A DNA stretch of 44,517 nt, taken from the NCBI GenBank assembly GCA_035310125.1, contig DATGEP010000028.1, positions 1 to 44,517 of the forward strand, given 5' to 3'. A program made the position numbers and the translations under genes. Positions 21,210-30,081 of the stretch are shown here, in pieces. This DNA is from DATGEP01 sp035310125. Lineage in GTDB: Bacteria > Chloroflexota > Ktedonobacteria > Ktedonobacterales > JADMIN01. Position 1 is the first letter of the stretch. The number at the start of each line of letters is the position of its first letter. The notes below the pieces were generated by a model that had not been told where the DNA came from, ran no database searches, and saw nothing but the letters and a program-made list of their open reading frames with translations.

Positions 21210-22508
21210 ATGCAGGAGATTCGTACTCCGGGTATGCAGAAAGTCACGCTGTCTACCAAATCCCTCTCCGATTACGCCCCGGTCGTCGGTGATGATGTTA
21301 TCGCCGAGTTGGAGCGTCTGGCGCGCCCGCTGCAGGGCGCTCGTGTCGTTCATATCTCTTCTACAGCTTTTGGCGGCGGCGTCGCTGAGATGCTGCATAC
21401 GCTGGTGCCATTGATGCGCAACGCCGGCCTCGATGCTGAATGGCGCGTTATCTCCGGCAATGATGAGTTTTTTGGTGTTACCAAAAGCATGCACAACGCG
21501 CTTCAGGGCATGGGCCTGGAGCTGACGCCCGCGATGCGCGCCGCCTATCTGCACGCCAACGTGGATAACGCTGTCTACTTCGAGGATGACTTCGATTACG
21601 TCATCGTTCACGATCCACAGCCGGCTCCGCTGCGCGCGCTCCGCTCCGGCGACGGCGGCAAGTGGATCTGGCGCTGTCACATTGACCTGACCGCCGCCAA
21701 CCGAGAATACTGGGCATTCCTGCGGCCTTTCGTGCAGGCCTATGACGCCGCGATCTTCACCATGCCGCAATACGTCAAGCGCGATCTTCGCGTTGGCAAG
21801 ATTGCCATTATCCCGCCGGCTATTGACCCACTCAGTCCGAAGAATGCGCCGATGAGCAACGAGGACGCCCGCCGCATCGTTCAATTGCATGGCATGGATC
21901 CCGACCGGCCCGCCATTTTACAGGTTTCGCGCTTCGATCCGTGGAAAGATCCGCTGGGTGTGATTGACGTCTATCGCGGCGTCAAGCGCGAGTTCCCCAA
22001 CGTGCAGCTCATCATGATCGGCAGCATGGCGAGCGACGACCCCGAAGGCATGGAATATTACCAGCGCACGAGGGACTACGCCAACGACGACCCCGATATC
22101 CACCTGCTTTCCAATCTGGATGGCGTGGGCAATGTCGAGGTCAACGCCTTCCAGCGCACGGCTAGCGTGGTGCTGCAAAAGTCGCTGCGCGAGGGCTTCG
22201 GCCTGACCGTTACCGAGGGCTTGTGGAAGTATAAGCCAGTGATCGGTGGCAACGTCGGCGGCATTCCGCTCCAGATCGAAGACGGGGTCACGGGCTACCT
22301 CGTCAACAGCGTGGAGGAATGCACGGAGCGCGCGCTGGAGATGATGCGCAATCCTGAGCTTGCCGTGGAGATGGGCCAGCGCGGCCATGAGGATGTCCGC
22401 AACAAGTTCCTCTCCACTGCCAACGTGCGCAACTACCTGACCCTGTTCAACGAACTGGCCGGGAACACGACCTCGGCCCAGCAGGAAGAGGTATTGAGCC
22501 GGGTATAA
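21210..22508 (+). CDS. treT: GT4 glycosyltransferase, trehalose-synthase (TreT)-like
   Basis: A 432-residue GT-B enzyme. The N-terminal domain has VHISSTAFGGGVAEMLHTLV with the GGG phosphate loop and WRCHIDLT; the C-terminal domain has ILQVSRFDPWKDPLGVID, the NVEVNAFQRTASVVLQKSLR stretch and the E-x7-E motif in REGFGLTVTEGLWK, then GNVGGIPLQIEDG. This set matches the trehalose glycosyltransferring synthase TreT, which makes trehalose from a nucleotide-glucose and glucose. Trehalose serves as a stress protectant. AAGGAG precedes the ATG. The 265-nt gap before it probably holds the promoter, and shows a GTGAGT/ACTCAC inverted repeat but no clear hexamers. Confidence 0.85.
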   Translation: MQEIRTPGMQKVTLSTKSLSDYAPVVGDDVIAELERLARPLQGARVVHISSTAFGGGVAEMLHTLVPLMRNAGLDAEWRVISGNDEFFGVTKSMHNALQGMGLELTPAMRAAYLHANVDNAVYFEDDFDYVIVHDPQPAPLRALRSGDGGKWIWRCHIDLTAANREYWAFLRPFVQAYDAAIFTMPQYVKRDLRVGKIAIIPPAIDPLSPKNAPMSNEDARRIVQLHGMDPDRPAILQVSRFDPWKDPLGVIDVYRGVKREFPNVQLIMIGSMASDDPEGMEYYQRTRDYANDDPDIHLLSNLDGVGNVEVNAFQRTASVVLQKSLREGFGLTVTEGLWKYKPVIGGNVGGIPLQIEDGVTGYLVNSVEECTERALEMMRNPELAVEMGQRGHEDVRNKFLSTANVRNYLTLFNELAGNTTSAQQEEVLSRV

Positions 22509-22671
22509 CGCGTCGTCCGACACGATCATGTGACGCTCCGGGTGGACGCCCACCGAGCCGCGCCGACCATTGCGATGGGATGCGCGGCTCGCGCTATCTT
22601 GCGGGCATGCCGCCGCATGTGCTACGCATTGGACGGTAGCGAATTGTGGATACGGAAGGAGAGCGGATCGT

Positions 22672-24213
22672 ATGAAGGTCGTTACCGTTGACGAAATGCG
22701 CGAGATCGAGCAGCGGGCTGAGCACGAGTACGGTCTCACCTCGCCTATCCTTATGGAGCATGCCGGGCGTAGCGTCGCGGAGGCGCTGCGACTCTACGTT
22801 GGCGGCGATGTCATTGGCCGCGATGTGCTCGTGCTGGTAGGCCCCGGCAACAACGGCGGTGACGGGCAGGTGATGGCGCGCTATCTCGCCGAGTGGGGCG
22901 CCCGGATCACGCTGTATTCCTGGAAAGACCGCCGCCTCGAAACCGACAATCGCTACATCCCCGTCAATGATGATCTTGCTGCCGTCCGCGAAGCGATTGC
23001 CCGCGCCGAAGTGGTCGCCGACGCGCTGCTCGGCACCGGACACTCGCGCCCGCTCGATCCGGGCATGGGCAGGCTGCTCGGCTTTGTCGCCGCCGAAAAG
23101 CAGCGCCGGCCCGCCCTTGTCATCCTCGCTGTAGACTTGCCGTCCGGCCTCAACGCCGACACCGGCGCCGTGGATCAGGGCGCCATCGCCGCCGATCTGA
23201 CCGTCACCCTCGCCTGCCCGAAGGTTGGCCTGCTGCTGTTTCCGGGCGCGGAGCTGGTTGGCGAGCTGCATGTTGGCGGCATCGGCCTACCGTCAGAGAT
23301 GCCCATAGAGACTGACTTCGACCTGCTGGACGCTGAATATCTCCGGCCGCTGTTGCCACGTCGCCGGCTCGATAGCAATAAAGGCACGTTCGGCAAGGTG
23401 ATGGTCGTGGCTGGCTCAGCGCTCTACATCGGCGCCGCGTATCTCGCCGCCGGAGCCGCCGCCCGCATCGGCGCGGGACTCGTCACGCTCGCCACCACCG
23501 CCGACCGTGCGCCCTTCTACGCGATGAAGCTGGCGGAAGCCACCTATCATCTCCTCCCACCCGAAGATGCCGGTCCCGCCGCGCACGCACAGTCAGTTCT
23601 GGGTGCGCTCGCCGGCTACCGAGCCGTCGTGCTTGGTCCGGGTCTGGGGCAGTCTGATGCTACACGCGCATTTCTCGAGCGCTTTCTCGAAGGCATTGTC
23701 GCGATGGATGACGCCGAGCGGCCACGGCTGCTCGTGGATGCCGACGGCCTCAACAATCTGGCGCATCTCGACCGCTGGTGGGAGCGGCTGCCGGCCCATA
23801 CCGTGATCACGCCGCATCCGGGCGAAATGGCGCGTCTGCGCGGGGGCGAGCGCGTTTCGAGCGGCGGACCAGACCGTATCGAGGTCGTGCGGCAGGCCGC
23901 GCGTGCGTGGAATCTGAGTGTGGTGCTGAAGGGCGCGACCACCCTGATCGCCGCGCCGGATGGCCGCCTGCGCGCGAACTGGCCGGGGAATCCCGCGCTC
24001 GCCTCCGCCGGCACGGGCGACGTACTCTCCGGTGTTATCGGGGGCCTCCTGGCGCAAGGCATGGACCCCTTTGACGCCGCCAGCGCGGGCGTCTACCTGC
24101 ACAGCCGTGCGGGGATGCTCGTCAGCGAGCGCGTGGGCGATGCGGGTTTGCTCGCGAGTGACCTCTTGCCAGAGCTGCCGGTGGCATTGAGTGACGTAAA
24201 AGCCCACGGCTAA
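22672..24213 (+). CDS. nnrD: Bifunctional NAD(P)HX epimerase/dehydratase
   Basis: A 513-residue two-domain repair enzyme. The N-terminal YjeF_N epimerase domain (about 1-215) has REIEQRAEHEYGLTSPILME, VGPGNNGGDGQVMARYL and DALLGTGHSRP. The C-terminal carbohydrate-kinase-like ADP/ATP-dependent NAD(P)HX dehydratase domain (about 235-510) has NKGTFGKVMVVAGS, TPHPGEMARL and the nucleotide-site NPALASAGTGDVLSGVIGGL. Together they reconvert hydrated NADH and NADPH. The frame is open upstream, but the ATG at 22672 has AAGGAG 11 nt before it and starts the conserved domain. It follows treT in the same direction after 163 nt. Confidence 0.94.
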   Translation: MKVVTVDEMREIEQRAEHEYGLTSPILMEHAGRSVAEALRLYVGGDVIGRDVLVLVGPGNNGGDGQVMARYLAEWGARITLYSWKDRRLETDNRYIPVNDDLAAVREAIARAEVVADALLGTGHSRPLDPGMGRLLGFVAAEKQRRPALVILAVDLPSGLNADTGAVDQGAIAADLTVTLACPKVGLLLFPGAELVGELHVGGIGLPSEMPIETDFDLLDAEYLRPLLPRRRLDSNKGTFGKVMVVAGSALYIGAAYLAAGAAARIGAGLVTLATTADRAPFYAMKLAEATYHLLPPEDAGPAAHAQSVLGALAGYRAVVLGPGLGQSDATRAFLERFLEGIVAMDDAERPRLLVDADGLNNLAHLDRWWERLPAHTVITPHPGEMARLRGGERVSSGGPDRIEVVRQAARAWNLSVVLKGATTLIAAPDGRLRANWPGNPALASAGTGDVLSGVIGGLLAQGMDPFDAASAGVYLHSRAGMLVSERVGDAGLLASDLLPELPVALSDVKAHG

Positions 24214-24222
24214 GGAATGCCA

Positions 24223-24240
24223 CCGGCCTTTCAAGGCCGG
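24223..24240. repeat. Perfect palindrome after nnrD
   Basis: CCGGCCTT-TC-AAGGCCGG lies 9 nt after the nnrD stop codon. The stem is strong but no T run follows. It may be a T-poor terminator or an mRNA 3' end stabiliser. Confidence 0.4.
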
Positions 24241-24380
24241 CTCCCGCAAAGGCTGCCGCGAATGGGAACGCGAGCGGTGCATGGACATATCCCTGACGCT
24301 GAGTCATACCATATGTGTTTGATACCAGAATCCATCTGGGTTTCTGGCATTCGCCACGGGTTCATGTCATTTTTGGAAAT

Positions 24381-24514
24381 GGGCGCGGCAGGCAGCGCCC
24401 CTACAGTAGACATCGGCGAGGGCAGCAGGTTGCGCTCATCCAACATCCTGGACGATGGGCGCGGCAGGCAGCGCCCCTACAGTACATATCGGCGGGCGCG
24501 GCAGGCAGCTCCCC
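24381..24514. repeat. Three copies of a GC-rich intergenic repeat
   Basis: The unit GGGCGCGGCAGGCAGCGCCC followed by CTACAGTA occurs at 24381-24408 and 24457-24484, with a shorter, altered copy at 24494-24514. Each copy is itself an imperfect inverted repeat (GGGCGC/GCGCCC). The 329-nt gap 24214-24542 between two convergent genes holds only these units and the palindrome at 24223. A related CGCCCCTAC string occurs at 43813-43821 after a GGCGTCC/GGACGCC hairpin. Confidence 0.7.
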
Positions 24515-24542
24515 GACGAGCGGAATCATGTGCGCCGGTCAT

Positions 24543-27248
24543 TTATGACCGCGACTGCTTCCCTCGTGGCACAGCCGCATGCCCATTGACGCAGGCGCGA
24601 GCGAGACGGATGGCGTCGGCGGGCGATGTGTCGGGCAGGATGATGGCGATGGCGCCCAGCGAGCCGCCGTCGCCTCCACCCACGATCTTGAGCTCGGTCT
24701 CGGTGGTTGGCAGCGAGATCGTGGACGGCAGCAGCATACGGCCGATGCCCTCCCGGCGCGGCGGCACTAGCTTGAGCAGCGGACCGTCGCCGTCGCGCGG
24801 GTCGGAATAGCTGATCCCGTTGGACTCAAACTCGACGCGCAGGCCGAGCTGGCGCAGGCCGTCATGAATAGCGCGGAGAATATCGTGATGCTCCACCCAG
24901 TCGGGCATGTCCAGTAGCGGGCCACGCGGCAGCGCGGGCGCTGGCCACGCATCGGGCACGAGCACATCGGGAAGCTCCTGCCCCTGCTCTAAATAGCGCG
25001 TCAGCTCATGGAGCAGACGGATACCCTCGCCGTAGAGCACGGCTGCCGGCTCCTTCTCTTTCTGGAACGCGAGACGCACGAAGAGCGCGGATGCGGCGGC
25101 GAGCCAGAGGCGCGGCTTCCAGGCGCGGTCCTCGATCTCCACGGCGAAGCGCTCCATGCCGGCGAAGAGGTGACGCTGGAACGCAAGCGTCGCCGGCCGG
25201 GCCAGCGCCGGATACTGCACGATGTTTTCCGCGGTTCCCGGTTCCTGTGAGCGCGTGGGGAATGTGATATCCTCGCGGGCCAGGCCGAACTCGCGATGTG
25301 GCTCGGCCACACGGCGGTAGATGCACACGTCGGTCAGCAAATTGCCCAAGTCGGCCAGATAGTCGCCGGTCCACGAGAGCTTGTCCAGGTCAATCAGCTT
25401 GATTTGTGTGCAGTAGCGGTCCAGCATGACGTTGCCGGCATGCAGGTCGCCGTGGGTGAGACCGAGTGTACGCGGCTGGAGCGCAGTGCCGTGGCGGGCA
25501 AGGACGGCGAGATAATGATCCAGCCCCTTGTAGCGCTGCTCTGAGACGACGTAGCCCTGCAACGGGTTCTTCAGCCACGGGACGCGCTGGACGGCGCGAG
25601 CGAGCTTGCTTTCGATGGGTGAGAGGTAGAGCCGCGCCACCTGCGTGCCAGGAACGGCGGAGCGACCCACCACGGTCTCGCGAAAGAGCGTGAATACCAC
25701 ATCGCTGGCCAGCTCCGTTGCCGCGCGCAGAAGCCGGGCATGCGCCTCCGACATGGCGCGCTGATCCCACTCGTTGACAAGCGAGGCCAGCGTGTTGAGG
25801 TTCGCCAGGTCTTCCATGGTGAGGTAATATGCGGAAGAGAGGCCGGACTTATACACCTGCGATTCGGCGGGCTGGCGCACGAAGAAGCGACGGAGCAGTG
25901 GCGGAAGCAGGCGATAGTTTTCCGTCGCGGTATGAAAGGCATCACTGGTGCTGCGCTTGATGATGACCGAGCTGTCCCGCAGGCTGGCGCCCATAGTGCG
26001 TCCGTCGCCCTGCTCGCCAGGCATGGGATACCAGTAGCTGAAGGGCACGCGAAAAATCTGGTCGCCAGTGAACCCGCCAGAAAGCTCGGAAATGGCGCCG
26101 ATCGCGACTTCGATCCGCTCACGAATAACCTGCTTGAGCTCAGCTTCGAATGTGCTCTCCTCGGAGACACGGCGCTGTTCGGCCTGCCCCAGAAAATATG
26201 CGGCGATCCCCCGCGCCAGGGGCGCCTCGCCATAGTAGGTGAGCAAGAGGCGTAGGACGACAGCATGCTGGCCAATGTCCCAGCGCCGTGGACCATCGGG
26301 CGTCGTATACACCGCACGCAGCTCGCGGAGCAGGGTACGCAGCGTTTCGCGCACGGCGTCGTCGCCCTGGCCGTGCTCGGCAAGCTGTAGCGCGGCGTAG
26401 AGCATAGGGCCGAGCTCCGTGGTGCGCGTGCGGTCGCGCCGCTCGATGCTCTGAGTGAGATACATGGTGACGCTCGCCACCTGGCGTGGCGCCAGGTTCG
26501 CGCGGTCGGCGGTGAGCAAGAGGCCGAGCGCGTAGCTGAGGTCGCGTATGCCGGCAATTTCGGTGAGCGGGCCGCTACGGCGATGCGCGCGGGCAACATG
26601 GCTGGCTTCCCCCTCGCCCGGCACGGAGAGCGCGTCAGTCTGTGAGGATACCTTGCGTGTGCGCACGGGGGCGTCGGGCGCGCGCCACTGCTTGAAATGC
26701 TGGCGCAGCGCGGCGAGAATGTTCGCGAAGCGTTCGTCGGCGCAGACTTCGCGGCGCTGGCCATTGCGCTCCAGCGTGAGCAGGGTATCGAGGACGATGC
26801 AGGTGGTGAGCACGTCTGACTCGGTGACGCCGCGAATCATACCGCCGACCTCTTTGCTGAGTAGGTCGGTGAAATCGCGACGGACGAGCGTGTCGTCAAA
26901 ACGGCGCAGGTAGGCGAGCGTCTTGAAACGACTGGGATAAAGCCGGGCACGTGTGCGTTCCGCCGGCAGCAGGCGATCATTGATTGGCAGGTTGATGAGC
27001 CAGTTGCCAGCCTCGCGAACCATGCGCTCGGTGCTGGAGTCGAGATTCAGGCGGTGCAGCACCTCAACGGCGTGGCACGTTCGGCGCAGGGTGTCGCGTT
27101 CATCGCGACCAGTCCAGCAGCCCTCGTCGGTATCGAATGTGCCGCGTAGATACAGCTGCAACAGCGCGCCCAGGCGGGCGTCAATGTCGTCGTCACGCTC
27201 AGATCCGAGGTCTAGCGCCGCCTGCGCGAAGAAATCGTCCACACTCAT
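24543..27248 (-). CDS. Large helical-repeat protein with APH-type kinase domain
   Basis: A 901-residue protein. Residues 1-360 are alpha-helical with repeated hairpin-like segments (DTLRRTCHAVEVLHRLNLD, then DVLTTCIVLDTLLTLERNG, then TELGPMLYAALQLAEHGQG), reminiscent of an alpha/alpha toroid. Residues about 385-745 form an aminoglycoside-phosphotransferase-like kinase: possible ATP lysine in VIIKRS, catalytic loop HGDLHAGNVML (H599, D601, N606) and metal-binding IDLDK (D620, D622). Residues 760-901 are a further alpha/beta region without a recognised family. The kinase should phosphorylate a small molecule or a protein; the helical part may bind it. No neighbour gives a pathway. AGAGG precedes the ATG. 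Confidence 0.75.
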   Translation of the reverse strand: MSVDDFFAQAALDLGSERDDDIDARLGALLQLYLRGTFDTDEGCWTGRDERDTLRRTCHAVEVLHRLNLDSSTERMVREAGNWLINLPINDRLLPAERTRARLYPSRFKTLAYLRRFDDTLVRRDFTDLLSKEVGGMIRGVTESDVLTTCIVLDTLLTLERNGQRREVCADERFANILAALRQHFKQWRAPDAPVRTRKVSSQTDALSVPGEGEASHVARAHRRSGPLTEIAGIRDLSYALGLLLTADRANLAPRQVASVTMYLTQSIERRDRTRTTELGPMLYAALQLAEHGQGDDAVRETLRTLLRELRAVYTTPDGPRRWDIGQHAVVLRLLLTYYGEAPLARGIAAYFLGQAEQRRVSEESTFEAELKQVIRERIEVAIGAISELSGGFTGDQIFRVPFSYWYPMPGEQGDGRTMGASLRDSSVIIKRSTSDAFHTATENYRLLPPLLRRFFVRQPAESQVYKSGLSSAYYLTMEDLANLNTLASLVNEWDQRAMSEAHARLLRAATELASDVVFTLFRETVVGRSAVPGTQVARLYLSPIESKLARAVQRVPWLKNPLQGYVVSEQRYKGLDHYLAVLARHGTALQPRTLGLTHGDLHAGNVMLDRYCTQIKLIDLDKLSWTGDYLADLGNLLTDVCIYRRVAEPHREFGLAREDITFPTRSQEPGTAENIVQYPALARPATLAFQRHLFAGMERFAVEIEDRAWKPRLWLAAASALFVRLAFQKEKEPAAVLYGEGIRLLHELTRYLEQGQELPDVLVPDAWPAPALPRGPLLDMPDWVEHHDILRAIHDGLRQLGLRVEFESNGISYSDPRDGDGPLLKLVPPRREGIGRMLLPSTISLPTTETELKIVGGGDGGSLGAIAIILPDTSPADAIRLARACVNGHAAVPRGKQSRS

Positions 27249-27397
27249 TCCTGTGTTTCCTCTGCCACACGCCGCCCTTCAACTGTCCCTAGCTACTTAT
27301 TGTATCACCGCCCGCAACCCAACCGGGCTGCGGACACGTGCCGGGCTTTCGCGGTATGCTCATGATGAGCAATCCCATAGAGATGAGGAGTTTCGCC

Positions 27398-27826
27398 ATG
27401 TCCAATGCTCTTCCAGATCCCACCTCTCCATTCGGTGAGCGCGTCGCCAGGCGCCTGCGTGACGAGCATGTCATCTGGCTCACGACCATCGGCGCAGACG
27501 GCACGCCACAGCCGAATCCGGTCTGGTTTCTCTGGGATGGCGACAGCATGCTCGTCTACAACAAGACCGGCGCCAAGCGACTGGCGAACATCCAGCGTGA
27601 CCCGCATGTGTCGCTCAACTTCGAGTCAGGCGCGGACGGCAACGACGTGATCATTCTGAGCGGCGAGGCACGGCTCAGTCCTGATGAGATCGCCCCTGAG
27701 AAGAACACGGCCTATGTCGCGAAGTACCACGACTCCATCGAGGGCAGCTTCCAGACGCCGGAGAAGTTTGCGTCGCTTTATCATATCCCACTACGCGTCA
27801 CTATCGAGAAGGTGCGAGGATTCTGA
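27398..27826 (+). CDS. PPOX-class F420/FMN-dependent protein
   Basis: A 142-residue split-barrel protein of the pyridoxamine-5'-phosphate-oxidase superfamily: RLRDEHVIWLTTIGADGTPQ, PNPVWFLWDG, YNKTGAKRLANIQRDPHVSL and a C-terminal RVTIEKVRGF. The pattern fits the group of probable F420-dependent enzymes like mycobacterial Rv3369, which reduce or bind F420 or flavin. GAGGAG precedes the ATG at 27398; earlier in-frame starts lack a ribosome site. It is divergent from the 901-residue kinase gene, with a 149-nt shared promoter region, and followed by the MuiA-type gene. Confidence 0.87.
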   Translation: MSNALPDPTSPFGERVARRLRDEHVIWLTTIGADGTPQPNPVWFLWDGDSMLVYNKTGAKRLANIQRDPHVSLNFESGADGNDVIILSGEARLSPDEIAPEKNTAYVAKYHDSIEGSFQTPEKFASLYHIPLRVTIEKVRGF

Positions 27827-27917
27827 GCGTGCACGGCGGAAACGCCGGTGCGTGCGCCGGCACTTCAGGGCCACGAGCGGGTATACTGCGGAGAGGGTGA
27901 AGAAGGGAGGCCGCATC

Positions 27918-29534
27918 GTGGACTATGAGCTGGCTACCGCGATTGGCAGCGTGACCGTCTATCCCGACCGCGCGCTGGTGGCCCGACAGGGTGATGTTAC
28001 CGTCGAAACGGCGGGCGAGCATACGATCCGCGTCGGGGGGCTGCCGTCTGGCGTTCAGCCTGATTCGCTGCGCGCGGCAGGGCGTGGGGCAGCCGGTATG
28101 CGGATTCTGGGTGTGGAGCAGGCGCCGGAATATCATCCCGCCGCACCGGAGCAGGAGCTGAGCCGGCTACGCGATGAGATCGCTACGTTGGAGCGGGCTG
28201 TTGCTACGTTTGATGAGCGCAAACACGCCTTGGAGGAGCAACAAGGCTGGCTGCGCAGACTCGGCGAGCAATCGGCACGTGAGCTGGCCTGGAGCATGGC
28301 GCGCGGCACGGCGAAGCCTGACGACGCGCGAAGCATCTTCGCCTACACCGCTGACGAATCGCAGCGCCTTAGCGCAGCGCACCAGGAAACGGACCGTGAG
28401 CGCAACGAAACGAACCGTGCGCTGGAGGCGCGCCGCCGCGAATACGCCGAGCTTGGCGGTGGACGGCACCCGGACCGCGTCGCGGCCCTCGTGCGTGTCG
28501 CGCTGGCCGCACCCGGCCCTGTCTCCATCGAGGTTTCCTATCTGATCGCGGGGGCGGGATGGAAACCGCGCTATGATGCGCGCGTCGAGACTCAGCCGGC
28601 AAGCATCCATCTGACGCAACAGGCGCTCGTAACACAGCGCACTGGTGAGGCCTGGTCGCACGTGTCGTTGACGCTTTCCAGCGCCCGCCCGGCTGCCGCG
28701 CGACGCCTGCCAGACGATCCCGAGCCGTGGTATGTGGACGTAGTTCAGCCAGCGCCGATGGCTTTTGCGGCGGCTCAGGCTATGGCCGGTGCGGGCGTTA
28801 TGCCGATGCAAGCCAGTCGAGCACGCATGGCTCCCCTGGGCATCGAGGAAGTGGCGGAGATGGCGAAGGCGGAGCTCACGCCCGCCGCGATGGAGCGATC
28901 TGGGGCCGCGCAGCTCTTTCATATTCCCGGCGGGGTGGATATTCCATCAGACGGATCGCCGCACCTCGTCACGCTCGGCGAATACGATTTGTCCTGCCGG
29001 CTGGACTATGTGGCGATACCCAAATTCGCCGGAGGCGCCCACCGCCGCGCGACTGCCCGCAACACGACGAGCCAGGTGTTGCTGCCAGGCGAGCTCCATA
29101 TCTTTCAATCCAGCGCGGCGGGCGACGAGTATGCGGGCGCGACGCGGCTAGAGATGACCGCGGAGGACGCTGATCTCGTGATGTACCTCGGTGTGGACGA
29201 CAACCTGACCGTCAAACACGAGCTTGTGGAGCGAGATACGGACAAGGGTAGTCTGCTTCAGAACGGCATTCGGCGTGTGACGCTCGGCTTTCGCGTCACG
29301 CTCGGCAATCGAACCGGCGCGCCACAACGGGTGACGCTGAAGGATGGGTTGCCGGTGCCGCGCAGCGAGCGTATTAAGCTACGAGTGCTCGAAATCAAGC
29401 CACAACCTGCTCAGCGGACGCGTCTCGAACAGCTCACGTGGGAGATGCAGATTCCGCCCGGCGAGGAGCGACGTGTCGAGTGGCGGTTCGTGCTGGAATC
29501 GCCCGCTGATGTGGAGATGACGGGGCTGCCATAG
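27918..29534 (+). CDS. MuiA-family (DUF4139) protein
   Basis: A 538-residue protein of the mucoidy-inhibitor A family. The N-terminal DUF4140 part (VTVYPDRALVARQG, then GGLPSGVQPDSLRAAG) leads to a coiled coil (about 70-190) and the DUF4139 beta-rich part (VSYLIAGAGWKPRYDARVE, SIHLTQQALVTQRTGEAW, and YVAIPKFAGG later). The family role is unclear; in enterobacteria overexpression affects capsule. There is no signal peptide, so it is cytoplasmic here. It starts with GTG behind a strong AGAAGGGAGG; the longer upstream frame is an overlap with the previous gene. A GTATACT lies about 35 nt before the start. Confidence 0.85.
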   Translation: MDYELATAIGSVTVYPDRALVARQGDVTVETAGEHTIRVGGLPSGVQPDSLRAAGRGAAGMRILGVEQAPEYHPAAPEQELSRLRDEIATLERAVATFDERKHALEEQQGWLRRLGEQSARELAWSMARGTAKPDDARSIFAYTADESQRLSAAHQETDRERNETNRALEARRREYAELGGGRHPDRVAALVRVALAAPGPVSIEVSYLIAGAGWKPRYDARVETQPASIHLTQQALVTQRTGEAWSHVSLTLSSARPAAARRLPDDPEPWYVDVVQPAPMAFAAAQAMAGAGVMPMQASRARMAPLGIEEVAEMAKAELTPAAMERSGAAQLFHIPGGVDIPSDGSPHLVTLGEYDLSCRLDYVAIPKFAGGAHRRATARNTTSQVLLPGELHIFQSSAAGDEYAGATRLEMTAEDADLVMYLGVDDNLTVKHELVERDTDKGSLLQNGIRRVTLGFRVTLGNRTGAPQRVTLKDGLPVPRSERIKLRVLEIKPQPAQRTRLEQLTWEMQIPPGEERRVEWRFVLESPADVEMTGLP

Positions 29535-29613
29535 ACGACTATACACGGCACGGCCCTTGCTCGTGTCACACGGCAAAGGCCATGTGGCGGTGTATCTGAG
29601 AGGAGAATAGACC

Positions 29614-30081
29614 ATGAGCGCGCGCGACGAATACATCAAGACCGGGAAAGCGCAATTCAGCGCAGATGCGGTGTCTGCTGAAGATGCGTTGAGTCTCGCT
29701 CCCGAACAGGCGCTGGAAGCCGCTGTCGCACTGGAGGCGGTGCCATGGGGCGACGGGCTCACTCGCGATCAGATTCGTGTCAACTATCGAGCGTTGCCCC
29801 AGGCAATCTATCTGCGGCTACCGGATAGCAAACGTTTTACATCCGCCCGCGAAGTCTTGCATGAGGCAGGAGTGGCCGCCAGTCGTGCCGAAGGTGAATA
29901 TCTCGGAGCAACCCCCGACATTCCCGCCGCCGAATCCGTCGGGGACGGCGGACCGCCGGATTGGGGTCAGCAGCCAGCCTTCTATAATTCCTCCGTCAGC
30001 ATAGATGGAGGCAGCGCCGAGGATGCTGAGGGGCTACTGCCAGGCGACAATCCAGAGCTCGGTGAGGAGCCAGCCTCCTAA
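29614..30081 (+). CDS. Acidic protein of unknown function
   Basis: A 155-residue acidic protein. The N-terminal half is helical (AEDALSLAPEQALEAAVALE) with a conserved-looking LTRDQIRVNYRALPQAIYLR segment; the C-terminal half is low-complexity, rich in Pro, Gly, Glu and Ala, and probably disordered. I recognise no family. AGAGGAG lies before the ATG. The stop codon overlaps the stop codon of the convergent TPR gene by 2 of 3 bases, so both transcripts must run past each other. Confidence 0.65.
   Translation: MSARDEYIKTGKAQFSADAVSAEDALSLAPEQALEAAVALEAVPWGDGLTRDQIRVNYRALPQAIYLRLPDSKRFTSAREVLHEAGVAASRAEGEYLGATPDIPAAESVGDGGPPDWGQQPAFYNSSVSIDGGSAEDAEGLLPGDNPELGEEPAS

Noticed and set aside
23593..24288. 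231-codon minus-strand frame
   Set aside because: It is antisense to the NAD(P)HX dehydratase domain and has no ribosome site or domain.
24217..24810. 197-codon plus-strand frame
   Set aside because: It is made of intergenic repeats and the antisense of the kinase gene 3' end.
25571..26764. 397-codon minus-strand frame
   Set aside because: It is in another frame of the 901-residue kinase gene on the same strand and its Ser/Arg/Ala-rich translation is typical of an off-frame reading.
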